Positions 17,346-27,727 of a stretch of 64,000 nt of DNA are shown piece after piece. The notes beneath the pieces are model-generated. The model was not told the DNA's origin. It searched no databases and saw only the letters and a program-made list of their open reading frames with translations. Position numbers and translations under genes: made by a program. This DNA is from Pseudoflavitalea rhizosphaerae (GTDB lineage: Bacteria; Bacteroidota; Bacteroidia; Chitinophagales; Chitinophagaceae): contig NZ_RCSU01000002.1 of NCBI RefSeq assembly GCF_003991355.1, positions 186,001 through 250,000 on the forward strand, read 5' to 3'. Within the stretch, counting starts at the first letter, position 1, and every line of letters begins with the position of its first letter.

Positions 17346-18058
17346 ACTTTAGATTGTTTCGAGCTGAATTTGCTGATCAAAATGCCCACCAGTACAACAG
17401 TATAAAATTGTCCTGCAATACCGATAAATGCCGTAATGAGTTTGGTGACCGGGAGATTAGGCGTAATATCCCCAAAACCAATGCTGGTAAAGGTTATAGA
17501 GCAGAAATACACCAGGTCAATAAATGTATGTGCCGGCGACGAATAATCTAAGCCTTTAAATGCATTATGGTCCTGGTTCTCAAAAAACTGTAACAGGAAT
17601 ACCGAAATCTCAATTAACAGCAGGTAACCGCAGGCAGCGGCGGAAATGATATCTGTATTGATATAGCCCGGCTTTATCAAGAAACGTATTACTTCCAGAA
17701 ATATGAAGCAAAAGAAAATTACATAGTTGATATTGAGGAAAGCAAAGTACCAGCTTAGTTGTCCGAAGAAAGGAATGCCTATGGGCAAGAGCAGGATCAA
17801 TATGAAATGCAGGTTGCGAAACCAATGCTGCCAACTATGTTTCCCTATAAACAGGAATATACTTCCCAATCCAAGTAAAAGCATGTTAATGGGCCATACA
17901 ACACGGGTATAGAAATCCATGTCGGAAAGAAATATTCCTATGAAAAGATGTTGAAGCAATGCAACCAGCAGTATTTCATATTTTCTTTTCTCAAGTTTAG
18001 ATAACGTTCTTCCCACAGTTAAGATGTTTATTAAAGTTGTTTCAAAATCACAATTCAA
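17342..18058 (-). CDS. Two-TM-pore potassium channel-like protein
   Basis: 238 residues, all-membrane. Several hydrophobic segments fill residues 25-160. The C-terminal part has the ion-channel layout: pore helix and filter at 178-200 (VYFCSITFTSIGFGDITP; filter TSIGFGD, compare TVGYGD), then the inner helix (LITAFIGIAGQFYTVVLVGILI). The filter has Phe for Tyr, which several K+ channels tolerate. There is no cytosolic RCK or cNMP domain. It is the first gene of the operon with bestrophin and carbonic anhydrase. A joint cation and anion pathway (K+ with HCO3- or Cl-) would be electroneutral; this is inference. Confidence 0.85.
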   Translation of the reverse strand: MNCDFETTLINILTVGRTLSKLEKRKYEILLVALLQHLFIGIFLSDMDFYTRVVWPINMLLLGLGSIFLFIGKHSWQHWFRNLHFILILLLPIGIPFFGQLSWYFAFLNINYVIFFCFIFLEVIRFLIKPGYINTDIISAAACGYLLLIEISVFLLQFFENQDHNAFKGLDYSSPAHTFIDLVYFCSITFTSIGFGDITPNLPVTKLITAFIGIAGQFYTVVLVGILISKFSSKQSKV

Positions 18059-18476
18059 TTTCGTATTTATTTACCAGTTCCGGCAGTTGCTGTTTGGATA
18101 AAGCCAGGTTACATATAAAAATAGTAGTTCTTATAAACAAAATAGTAGTTCTTATATTTCCATAGTACTTCCTCTAAGTAGAACCACAATATTTTCCCAA
18201 AAAGCAATACAGCCAGATTAAAAATTCCATGAAACTTGCGAAATATTTAACTAATGAATACTGTTTTAAATAATTTGTATCTATTATTGCATGTGCATCT
18301 CCGTTAGTAAATCATTTTACAAGATTTCCCTGATTATTTGGTTGCAGGCTTCACTGATTGTGGCTTTTCCATACCCCTATCCATAACTCATCTTTTTGTT
18401 GCAGGTAATCCGGAAAGGACCTTCAACATTCATTGTATTTTTTTGAATATTCTATTAATAACCGCAACCTGCAATC
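18059..18476. other. 418-bp divergent intergenic region
   Basis: It separates the minus-strand channel operon from the plus-strand GEVED gene. It is AT-rich and holds the 21-bp-period direct repeats listed separately near the channel operon. A T-rich stretch close to 18440 may contain the GEVED promoter, but an exact TAnnTTTG was not found. The short frame at 18338-18610 does not look like protein. Confidence 0.5.
18118..18156. promoter_or_regulatory. Two identical 18-bp direct repeats, 21-bp period
   Basis: AAAATAGTAGTTCTTATA occurs at 18118-18135 and again at 18139-18156. A degraded third copy (ATAGTACTTCC) starts at 18162, 20 bp further on. The first copy begins 60 bp upstream of the channel start codon at 18058. 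Two-turn spacing of short direct repeats is how LytTR-type and other response regulators bind, so this is a candidate operator for the channel/bestrophin/carbonic anhydrase operon. Confidence 0.6.
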
Positions 18477-21400
18477 ATGATCAAGTTGGCTTTGCTAAAA
18501 ACAATTGCCTGGATATTTGTAATAATGTCCTGCGCACTCGCTCCAATATCTGCACAAACTCTCTTCTCAGAAAGTTTCAACTATACTGGTGGCACTCCAC
18601 TTACCAGTAATAACTGGACGGTTCGCAGTTCAGGAACACCAGTAGTCAATGTTGCCGCTGGCAACTTAAGTTACAGCGGAAGCCTTACCAACGATATCGG
18701 TAACAAAGTACAATTGGGAAATACAGGGCAGGATGTATACCGTACGTTTACTGCCAGCAATACAACAATCTATGCCGCTATGGTGGTGAATGTTTCGGCC
18801 GCAGCTACCGGCGACTACTTTTTTATATTAGGCAACAGTACTTCACCGGCCACCTATGGGAGCAAGATTTATATCAGGTCAGATGGAAGCGGAGGATTCA
18901 ACTTTGGAGTTGTTCGCGGTACCGGCGCGCCGGTATATGAATCCACAGCCAGAACATTCGGTACCAACTATCTCTTAGTATTGAAATACGAAGTGGTTGC
19001 AGGCAGTACTAATGACGCAGTTAAACTGTATGTTGACCCTTCTCCTGTTTCTTCAGAACCCGGCGCTGCATCTGTTGAATACAATGCCGCTACCGGCGCT
19101 GATATCTCTGCCTCCTACCCGTTATCATCGGTTGGCCTATACCAGGGAACTGCAGGCGCTTCCCCAACCCTGGAGATGGACAATATATATGTTGCCTCCA
19201 CATGGGCGGGCATTACAACAAATCAATATGATTACGGTGATGCGCCCAATACCTTCAACAATACCAAAGACGGCGTTTTTGCGCCTGCCGTACACAAAAC
19301 ACTTTCCGGTTTAAGATTGGGCGCATCGCAGCCAGACGAAGAACCAGCGCCGGCATCCGTAACATCACCAAACGATAACAACTCACCTAACGGCGATGGT
19401 GCTGACGAAGATGGCATTGACGTAAGTACAGAAATACTTAAAAAAGGTGTATATTTTAGCATAACCATTCCCGTTAACAATCTGGCCAGTACCACTTCAT
19501 ATCTGTATGGCTGGATCGATTTTAACAATAACGGGGTATTTGAATTATCGGAAGCCGCAGACGCAGTTAAAACGATCACAACGGCGGGAAGCAGCACCCA
19601 GGTGCTCGCCTGGGCGGCCACTAAATCAGCTTCTATTCCCGATGGCATCGATAAACTATACCTTAGATTACGCCTCAGTAACCGGTCTCTTATCGACTTT
19701 ACAACGGCTGCATCAGGTGGCGCGCTAATAGATGAGCGAAGCGTTGGTAACGGCGCTGCAAGCACAACCAATGCCGCAGATCATGCACAGGTTGCCTCCG
19801 GCGAAATAGAAGACTTCCAGATCGACGTAACCCGCATCTATGATTTTGGAGACCTGCCCATTAGTTTTGAGAACGATCTTTCCGGATCACCACGGCATGC
19901 CATACACGCAGATGGTGGCCTGGTGCTGGGCAACCTGGTTGACCTTGAAACAGAAGCGCCTTCCGTAACAAGTCCCCAGGAAAACAACGGCGCAGGCGAT
20001 AATGCCAACGGACAGGACGACGAAGACGCATTAACATCACCACCCAGCGTAATTAAGAACGTAGCATACAGCATCACTGTCCCGGTAAAGAATCCAACAG
20101 CGGCTACAGCAGCAGGATACCTGTATGCCTGGCTGGACCTGAATGCCGACGGAAAATTCACTCCTGATGAACTGGCATCCACCGGAACAGGAACTACCGG
20201 CAGTATCGCCATTGGAGCAACAGCCAACCGCACACTCACCTGGAGTAATACACAAACAAATATCATAAACGCCGGCGCCACTAACATCTACCTGAGGATA
20301 AGGATCTCTTCTGTAGCTCTTGTCGACTTTACTTCGGGCGCCAATAATGCCCTTGTTGACGAACGGGCACTGGGAAATGGCGCCACATCTGCTTCCAATT
20401 CAGCCAATGCGCCAACCGTATCACTGGGTGAAGTGGAAGACTACCAGTTAGATGTAAACGAATTTGATTTTGGAGACCTGCCTGTTGCCTATGAAAACAG
20501 CCTGGCTGCAAGACAGATCTCGGTGCCCACCCGCCGCATAGGGGCCCAGATCGATTATGAAACCGCGGCAGCTTCCGTGGATGCAGGATTGGACAATAAT
20601 AGCAGCAACGGAGATGGAGAAGATGAAGACGGTCTGGATGCAACCGCTTTGCCTGTCATTAAAAAAGGAGCTCCCTTTACTTTTAGCGTACCGGTTACCG
20701 TAAGCAGCACATCGCAGCTTATTGCCTGGATCGATTTTAACGGCAACGGGCAGTTTGAACTATCGGAAGCAGCCTACACCGCAGCTACCGGCTCCACGCA
20801 GGGGTATCGTTCGGTAGCGGCCGGGACCAGTAATCAAACCATTTATTTCAGAGGATCACAAACCAACCTGATAACCGGTAGTCACGCTTACCTGCGCATC
20901 CGCCTCACCGCCACAGCTGGTGCAGATAACGCAGCAACAACCGCAATAGATGAACGCAGTATAGGCGATGGATTATCCGGCGCTGTATATGGCACCCCAC
21001 TGGAGGGCGAAGTAGAAGATTACCAGTTGGAAGTAACCACTGATTTGGATTATGGAGATGCGCCAACCAGTTACGAAAGCAATAATGCAGCAGCGGCTGT
21101 ACCTGCCCGTCAGTATACAACTGATGACCTCTTCCTGGGAAATGCTTATGGCCTGGAAAGCAACCCATCCCCGGTAACTGCACCTGCAGATAATAATGGC
21201 GCCAACGGTGATGGTGAAGAAGAAGATGGACTGGCTGCAACCCAGTTGTACATAAGAACAGGAAGCAATAATATTTATACAGTAACGGTAAATAATTCCA
21301 CAGGCGCTTCTGCAACTTTATATGCATGGATAGACCTGAACAATAATGGAAGATTTGAAGCAGGAGAAGCCGCAACCGCTGTAACTGTAGCCAACGGCGC

Positions 21401-24400
21401 CACAACCGCCAATATTACCTTTACAGCCGCCCAGGTTAATTCCATAGCGGTAGATAAAGTGTACATGCGGTTGAGACTCTTACAACCCAATACGGATGGC
21501 GCTATCGGGGATAATACAGGCACCACGGCCGTTGATGAACGCTCCATTGCAGACGGGATCTCTACCGGTGCATACACCACCGTATCCCCCGGAGAAATTG
21601 AAGACTACCAGTTGACAATCATAAAAGATTTTGGCGACGCTCCTGCGTCTTATGAAAATGGCGACCCGGCCTCTCAAACCAACAGTAGCGAGTCTTACGT
21701 TCTTACCTTAGGCAATATCATCGATTTTGAACTGGCTCCTGCATCTGTTACAACACCTGCAGACAACAATACAACCAACGGAGACGGCGCTGATGAGGAC
21801 GCTGTTACAACTCCGCAAACCATTACAAAGGGCGCGCCATTCGTATTGCAGGTACCCGTAACAATTGGTCAGACATTAACAGCAGGCACCAAATACCTTT
21901 ACGGATGGATAGACCTGGACGGTGATGGCGAGTTTGACGTAAATGAACAAACCCAGGCTACATTTACCAATACTGCTGCGGGCTCACTTTTGCTGACATT
22001 AACATGGTCTTCAGCACAAACCAATACCCTGACACCAGCGGTGATCACTGCCGGGAAAACCTATGTAAGGCTAAGGCTCTCTGCCGCCTCTATAGCCAAC
22101 GCAGCTACTGGCGCAGCAAGGGACCAGAGAAGTTATGGTAAAGGAAATGCAGATGGCGAAATTGAAGACTACCAGTTACTGGTAACCGATAATGCAGATT
22201 TTGGCGATGCGCCCGCTGGTTATGAAAATGACCGGACCACTCCTACTCCATTGTCGGTTCCTGCAAGGCAGGCGCCTTCAGCTAACCTCAAACTTGGTAA
22301 CAACATACCCGATGTGGAGAACCCACTGGCGAATGCCGTTACTGCACCAGCTTCCAACAACGGCGCCAATGGAGATGGACCGGATGAAGACGGCGTATTG
22401 GAGCTCATACCCGTATACGACGGCATTGCATACAGCGTAAAAGTAAGTGTATTCAATAATTCAGGCGCAGCCCGCACATTGCATGGCTGGATCGACTTCA
22501 ATAACAACGGCCGGTTTGAAAACACTGCCGGCGCCCTGGAATATGCCAGCGTGAACGTACCTGCTTCAGCAACTCAACAAACTGTAACACTCACCTGGAC
22601 GGCTGCACAAACTTCCGCCATCCCCGCATTGACGAACAACCTGTATATGCGCTTACGCATTACCGATGGCGCTTCTGTTACCGACAATGCAACAGGAACG
22701 CCCGGTACCCTGGTGGATGAACGCGCCATTGGTGATGGTCTGTCCACCGGAGCATATGGCACTTTGGCACTTGGCGAAATAGAAGACTACCAGTTGCAGG
22801 TAATCACTGATTTTGACTATGGCGATAACCCGGCCAGCTATGACAATGACAGGACCACTCCCACTCCGCTGGCTGTTCCGGCAAGACAGGCTATCAGCCA
22901 GGCATTGTACCTGGGGCAGCTTCCGGCAGATGCCGAAGCCACAGCACAGCATTCTGCCAATGCCGATGGAGATAATATATTGGCGGTAAACGATGAAGAC
23001 GCAGCCACTCCCGGCGTCATCACCCGCGGTGGTGGTTATGTATTGAACGTTTCAGTCACCAACACTACTGGCTCTGCCCGAACCTTACACGCCTGGATAG
23101 ATTTCAATAATAACGGACGATTTGAAAATACCGGCACTGCCCTTGAATATACGAGCGTATCGGTCCCCTCATCCGCTAATCCGCAAACGGTAACGCTCAC
23201 CTGGAGCGCAGCCCAAAGCAATGGCATACCCGACCCTGCAACGCCGGCGCAGCTTCATATGCGATTGCGCATCACTGCTGGCGCTGTTGCTGATCTTACC
23301 GCAGGCGCCAATAATGACCTTGTAGACGAACGGGCTATCGGCGATGGATTAAGTACCGGAGCATATGCAGCATTGCCTTCCATTGGCGAAGTGGAAGATT
23401 TTGTAATCCCCGTAAGCACCAATTACGACTATGGTGATGCCCCGGCCAGTTATGAAAATGGTTTGCCGGCAAGAAATATTTCCTCTGCCCTGTTACAGAT
23501 AGGCGGCACCCCTGATGTGGAAGCTGCAGCACAAAATGTAGCAGCCAATACCGATAACAACGGCACTAACGGTGATGGCACAGACGAAGACGGCATCGAT
23601 CCATCTCTCTATAAAGTGAAGCCCAATACAGTTTTTTCACTGCCTGTAAGGGTAACCAATACCTCTGGGACCACACGTTCACTGATGGGCTGGATCGACT
23701 TCAACAACAACGGTACCTTTGAAGATGCGGAAGCCGCCACTTTTGCAAACGTTGCAACCGGTACTATCGATGGCACTGCAACGCTTACCTGGACCGCCGC
23801 GCAAAGCCGCAATGTAAATGCAGCTTACCTGTACATGCGTTTACGGTTCATCAATGCAGCGGCCACCAACAATGCCGGCACCTCAGTGGATGAACGCGCT
23901 TATGCAGACGGCGATGCAACAGCAGTATATCTTGCAGGGCCAAGAGTAGGAGAAATTGAAGATTACCGGCTTGAAGTAAATCCATCTTATGATTTCGGCG
24001 ACGTTCCTGCTACCTACGAGGACAATGATGCTGCTGCAACTATTCCCGCACGTCACCAACCTGCCTCCACTCTATTTATCGGATCAGTATATGACACGGA
24101 AGCAACCCCACAAAATGTAGCTGCCGGCGCCAATAACAATAACCCGAACGGTGACGGTGATGATGAAGATGGCATAACAATGAGTTTACCCGCTTTGATA
24201 CCCGGCGGTTCCTATAGTATTGCTGTAAATGTATTCAAAAGCATTACCGGAACCGGCACACTGCATGGCTGGATAGACCTTAACAACGATGGAAGGTTCT
24301 CTGCAGGCGAATATGCCTCAGTGGCTGTAACCGCTGCTACGGGCGCACAAACAGCCACCATCACCTGGTCCGCCACTCCGTATGGCAGTGTGCAACCTAC

Positions 24401-27400
24401 TACCTATATGCGCCTGCGATTCACCACAACGGCACTGGCTGACAATGCAGCTACTCCTGCCGTAGATGAACGTTCTATCGGAGATGGATTGAATACGGGT
24501 TTATATGGTACGACGCCACCCAGTGGAGAAGTTGAAGATTACATAATTCCTGTTGATGAAACCGGCACTATTTTTCCAATTGCAGAGTGCGGCGGCCTTG
24601 GAAGCATGGATCCGATACAGGCCGGATTCCACGCTACCATTGTAAGGCCAGCCAGTGGCGGATATTTAATATTTGGTGAAAATACCCACGGCGATGGCGT
24701 TACCAATCTAACTGCGCCTACCCTGCTGGTATCGGGCAGCAATGGATTTAACTTTATTGGGGACGTAAGAATGTTGACAACGGGTTCTTCCCTCGCTTAT
24801 AACCAGGCGCAATATTTTATTTTAACTACAGCCGGACTTTATGCATGGGGCACTGAAGGCAGAGTTGTAGCAGCCAGCGTTACCAGCGGTACCGCCATGC
24901 AACCCATCAGTCTGCCTCCGGGCATTTCACCTGCCCAGGTAAAAATGATAGACGCAGGCAGTTCTTACTATAGCACTGGTGGCGCCGGAAGCTATTCAAG
25001 CCACAATGGTTCCCTCGCTTTACTTACTACCGGCGGTCAGGTTTGGATAAGAAGCAGTGTAAACAGTGCAAATACTACCGATGCATTTAATGCAGTTCAG
25101 GGAGACGGTAACCTGTTGCCTGACAACTCCAGCACCGGCTGGCACCTGGTGCAAACAAGCGCTGGCGTACCACTTACCGGCATATTGGATGTTCGCACAA
25201 CCGGCGCCGTGGCATTGGCTACAGATGGCGTGAAGTTGTATACATGGGGACGGAACATGTTTACAGGAGACGGCACTGCTGCCACTTCCCTGCATTATGC
25301 AACAGAAATGACAAGTCCTGCCGGCCTCTCCACCCCAGTGAAACAAATCGATCTCGGTTACGGAAGTAACATATCGGCATCATATTATGTGCTTGACCAG
25401 GCAGGCGTGGTGCACGTATTGGGCAACAACAACGCGGGACAATTGGGCATTGGTAATACTGTTGCTCAGCCTGGCTGGACAAGGATTACACAAAAGAATG
25501 AAGAGCCTGAAACAGCCGGAAACCAAACGGATGTTACTTCTCCTATTGGTGTTGTAACCAAAATTTCATCAAACAACCATGATGCCTTTTACGGTCGTCT
25601 CATGCTGATCACCGCCGATAAAATGGCTTATCATGCCGGAACCAATAATGGTAACATCTCAGGTGCGGTTTCGCCAACAAGTACCATGATCCCAACTGCT
25701 ATGACCAGTGGCAATGGCTCAACCCTTTTACAAGGTAAGATCACCCATATTGAAGCGGGAGGACATATCAGCGTCATGGCAAAAGAAGGCAGCGATCGTT
25801 ACGGATATGTTGGCCATACCGCCAGCGGCTCCGATGGCTGTAATGGTTGTACGGGAAGCCCTTCAGAATACAACTTCGATCAAACCACCTCTACCGGCCC
25901 TCTGTGCGGGATCCAGGCCTTCGATTTCGGCGACCTGGATAACAGGTACAACCTGAAAGACAGTGCAAAACATGAGATCACTTATGCGCAGCAATCCAAC
26001 CCGCTGAAATTGGGGGCTCTTGCCGCTGACGCTGATGATGGGCCGCAGGTCACCGTTGATGGAGTTGAAAACAATGCAGATGGAGACAATATCGATAGCA
26101 GGGGCAATGATGAAGACGCGTTTGTTTCACTACCTGAAAAAATCCCCGGAGATTATACAATAGCGGTGCCGCTCACCAATAATACCGGCAGTACCGCTTA
26201 TTTATACGGGTTCATAGATTGGAACGGCGATGGTGCTTTCACCAGCAATGAAACAGTGGTTGTTCCCGTACCATCTTCCCCATCACAACAGGTGATCAAT
26301 ATTACCTGGACTAATCCGGAACTAACGCCATCGGGAATCTGTGTGAGCGATGCTGAACAAATAAGGAGCTTTGTAAGACTGAGGCTGACAACTGATGTAT
26401 TGAACGATAACACTGCCACCACTACTGTTGATGAACGCAGCCACCTGCTGGCAGGAGATGGCGAGGTGGAAGACTATTATCTCGACTGGTCTCCGCAATC
26501 AACACAACTGGATTATAGCAATTTGCCTTACGATGACAGCAGTCCCGTAAACTGGAGCAGGGCATCTGCTACCCTTCCCTCATTGGATCTAAGCGCCACC
26601 AGGATATGGCTGGGAGATAACAACAATTATCCTGATGAAGGATGCGCAACCAACCAGGCGCGAAATGGCGGATTGGTTGTAAAGAAAGCAGGAGGAACTG
26701 CTGTTTCGGGCAGCGGTACAACAGGAGATCCATTTATTTTCGATGTAGACATGCCTTCCGGCACCTTCGATTTTGAGATCACTGTAAATGGTAATGGCTC
26801 GCCTGCCAATGTATATTGGGCAGTTTGGGTTGATGCAAATGGTAATGGCAACTTTACAGATGCAGATGATGTTTTCACCTCAGGCGTTACTCAGCACGGA
26901 AGCCCGGTAACAGTCACAGCGCCAGTAACCATACTAAACGGAGGAACAAATACCGGCGCGCTCAATGGCGCGATCAGGGTGGCAGCTACTGGTCAGGATG
27001 CAGGTTTCAACAAACTGCAAAACGGCGAAGTGAATGTTGTGAATGGAGAAATAGAGGACTACTATATCGCGTACCTGACTGCGTTGCCCGTAACACTGAT
27101 CAGTTTTGATGCAGTCAAGGAAGGACGCAATGCAAAATTGAGCTGGAAAACCGCCGAAGAACTGAACACGGAAACCTATGAAATAGAACGGTTATCAGGC
27201 AATTCCAATCAATGGATAACTATCGGTAAAGTAGCAGCGGCAGGCAACAGCAATTCTGAACGGCAATATCGTTTCACCGATAATAATGTATATCCGGGCG
27301 CTAATTTTTACCGCTTGAAAATTATTGATCTCGATGGAAAACTGGCATATAGCAGCGTTCGTTTCGTAGATTTTGGAAATGAGGCATTCGCTATCACCCT

Positions 27401-27617
27401 GTCTCCCAACCCCGCCAGCGATATCGTTACCATCAAGGGGCTTACGGGTTCCAACAGGATCCAGTTACTGGATATAAGTGGCAGGTTGATTCAACAGTTC
27501 AACAGTAATGACCCTATACAAAAGATCAACATAAGCTATCTCACGAAAGGAGTTTATATGGTAAGGATTTTGAAAGATGGGCAGGTTACAGTTACATTCA
27601 AGTTGATAAAAGGATAG
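18477..27617 (+). CDS. Giant secreted GEVED-repeat protein with RCC1-like region and T9SS sorting domain
   Basis: 3046 residues. Signal peptide (residues 1-26, ending ISAQ), then a jellyroll/LamG-like domain (30-245). Nine tandem GEVED units of about 190-210 residues start near 251, 455, 662, 857, 1051, 1239, 1444, 1649 and 1838. Each opens with a (Y/F)DxGDxPxxYEN-like motif, has an acidic NNxxNGDGxDEDG loop that probably binds Ca2+, and closes with GE(V/I)EDY. Residues about 2034-2474 resemble RCC1 beta-propeller repeats (LYTWGRNMFTGDG, VHVLGNNNAGQLGIGN). Two diverged GEVED units follow (2481, 2678). The C-terminal 80 residues are a T9SS type A sorting domain (LSPNPASDIVTI ... GVYMVRI). A surface adhesin or matrix role is likely. 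Confidence 0.93.
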   Translation: MIKLALLKTIAWIFVIMSCALAPISAQTLFSESFNYTGGTPLTSNNWTVRSSGTPVVNVAAGNLSYSGSLTNDIGNKVQLGNTGQDVYRTFTASNTTIYAAMVVNVSAAATGDYFFILGNSTSPATYGSKIYIRSDGSGGFNFGVVRGTGAPVYESTARTFGTNYLLVLKYEVVAGSTNDAVKLYVDPSPVSSEPGAASVEYNAATGADISASYPLSSVGLYQGTAGASPTLEMDNIYVASTWAGITTNQYDYGDAPNTFNNTKDGVFAPAVHKTLSGLRLGASQPDEEPAPASVTSPNDNNSPNGDGADEDGIDVSTEILKKGVYFSITIPVNNLASTTSYLYGWIDFNNNGVFELSEAADAVKTITTAGSSTQVLAWAATKSASIPDGIDKLYLRLRLSNRSLIDFTTAASGGALIDERSVGNGAASTTNAADHAQVASGEIEDFQIDVTRIYDFGDLPISFENDLSGSPRHAIHADGGLVLGNLVDLETEAPSVTSPQENNGAGDNANGQDDEDALTSPPSVIKNVAYSITVPVKNPTAATAAGYLYAWLDLNADGKFTPDELASTGTGTTGSIAIGATANRTLTWSNTQTNIINAGATNIYLRIRISSVALVDFTSGANNALVDERALGNGATSASNSANAPTVSLGEVEDYQLDVNEFDFGDLPVAYENSLAARQISVPTRRIGAQIDYETAAASVDAGLDNNSSNGDGEDEDGLDATALPVIKKGAPFTFSVPVTVSSTSQLIAWIDFNGNGQFELSEAAYTAATGSTQGYRSVAAGTSNQTIYFRGSQTNLITGSHAYLRIRLTATAGADNAATTAIDERSIGDGLSGAVYGTPLEGEVEDYQLEVTTDLDYGDAPTSYESNNAAAAVPARQYTTDDLFLGNAYGLESNPSPVTAPADNNGANGDGEEEDGLAATQLYIRTGSNNIYTVTVNNSTGASATLYAWIDLNNNGRFEAGEAATAVTVANGATTANITFTAAQVNSIAVDKVYMRLRLLQPNTDGAIGDNTGTTAVDERSIADGISTGAYTTVSPGEIEDYQLTIIKDFGDAPASYENGDPASQTNSSESYVLTLGNIIDFELAPASVTTPADNNTTNGDGADEDAVTTPQTITKGAPFVLQVPVTIGQTLTAGTKYLYGWIDLDGDGEFDVNEQTQATFTNTAAGSLLLTLTWSSAQTNTLTPAVITAGKTYVRLRLSAASIANAATGAARDQRSYGKGNADGEIEDYQLLVTDNADFGDAPAGYENDRTTPTPLSVPARQAPSANLKLGNNIPDVENPLANAVTAPASNNGANGDGPDEDGVLELIPVYDGIAYSVKVSVFNNSGAARTLHGWIDFNNNGRFENTAGALEYASVNVPASATQQTVTLTWTAAQTSAIPALTNNLYMRLRITDGASVTDNATGTPGTLVDERAIGDGLSTGAYGTLALGEIEDYQLQVITDFDYGDNPASYDNDRTTPTPLAVPARQAISQALYLGQLPADAEATAQHSANADGDNILAVNDEDAATPGVITRGGGYVLNVSVTNTTGSARTLHAWIDFNNNGRFENTGTALEYTSVSVPSSANPQTVTLTWSAAQSNGIPDPATPAQLHMRLRITAGAVADLTAGANNDLVDERAIGDGLSTGAYAALPSIGEVEDFVIPVSTNYDYGDAPASYENGLPARNISSALLQIGGTPDVEAAAQNVAANTDNNGTNGDGTDEDGIDPSLYKVKPNTVFSLPVRVTNTSGTTRSLMGWIDFNNNGTFEDAEAATFANVATGTIDGTATLTWTAAQSRNVNAAYLYMRLRFINAAATNNAGTSVDERAYADGDATAVYLAGPRVGEIEDYRLEVNPSYDFGDVPATYEDNDAAATIPARHQPASTLFIGSVYDTEATPQNVAAGANNNNPNGDGDDEDGITMSLPALIPGGSYSIAVNVFKSITGTGTLHGWIDLNNDGRFSAGEYASVAVTAATGAQTATITWSATPYGSVQPTTYMRLRFTTTALADNAATPAVDERSIGDGLNTGLYGTTPPSGEVEDYIIPVDETGTIFPIAECGGLGSMDPIQAGFHATIVRPASGGYLIFGENTHGDGVTNLTAPTLLVSGSNGFNFIGDVRMLTTGSSLAYNQAQYFILTTAGLYAWGTEGRVVAASVTSGTAMQPISLPPGISPAQVKMIDAGSSYYSTGGAGSYSSHNGSLALLTTGGQVWIRSSVNSANTTDAFNAVQGDGNLLPDNSSTGWHLVQTSAGVPLTGILDVRTTGAVALATDGVKLYTWGRNMFTGDGTAATSLHYATEMTSPAGLSTPVKQIDLGYGSNISASYYVLDQAGVVHVLGNNNAGQLGIGNTVAQPGWTRITQKNEEPETAGNQTDVTSPIGVVTKISSNNHDAFYGRLMLITADKMAYHAGTNNGNISGAVSPTSTMIPTAMTSGNGSTLLQGKITHIEAGGHISVMAKEGSDRYGYVGHTASGSDGCNGCTGSPSEYNFDQTTSTGPLCGIQAFDFGDLDNRYNLKDSAKHEITYAQQSNPLKLGALAADADDGPQVTVDGVENNADGDNIDSRGNDEDAFVSLPEKIPGDYTIAVPLTNNTGSTAYLYGFIDWNGDGAFTSNETVVVPVPSSPSQQVINITWTNPELTPSGICVSDAEQIRSFVRLRLTTDVLNDNTATTTVDERSHLLAGDGEVEDYYLDWSPQSTQLDYSNLPYDDSSPVNWSRASATLPSLDLSATRIWLGDNNNYPDEGCATNQARNGGLVVKKAGGTAVSGSGTTGDPFIFDVDMPSGTFDFEITVNGNGSPANVYWAVWVDANGNGNFTDADDVFTSGVTQHGSPVTVTAPVTILNGGTNTGALNGAIRVAATGQDAGFNKLQNGEVNVVNGEIEDYYIAYLTALPVTLISFDAVKEGRNAKLSWKTAEELNTETYEIERLSGNSNQWITIGKVAAAGNSNSERQYRFTDNNVYPGANFYRLKIIDLDGKLAYSSVRFVDFGNEAFAITLSPNPASDIVTIKGLTGSNRIQLLDISGRLIQQFNSNDPIQKINISYLTKGVYMVRILKDGQVTVTFKLIKG

Positions 27618-27623
27618 GCTCTC

Positions 27624-27661
27624 TGGTCGTCCTCTCTCCGAAAGCGATGAGAGGACGACCA
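27624..27661. terminator. Hairpin between convergent genes
   Basis: GGTCGTCCTCTC (27625-27636) pairs perfectly with GAGAGGACGACC (27649-27660), extended by a T-A pair. There is no T run on either side, so termination would be of an unusual kind, but the location between the convergent GEVED and SRPBCC genes fits. Confidence 0.5.
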
Positions 27662-27727
27662 TTACCACCATTTCATCCAGCCTGATAAGAAAAAGATCGT
27701 CCCTTACTACAAACTCCCTGTTTCTTT

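Noticed and set aside
19232-24742. Many antisense open frames under the GEVED repeats
   Set aside because: They recur with the repeat period, which is what a repetitive, GC-biased coding strand produces in its antisense frames.
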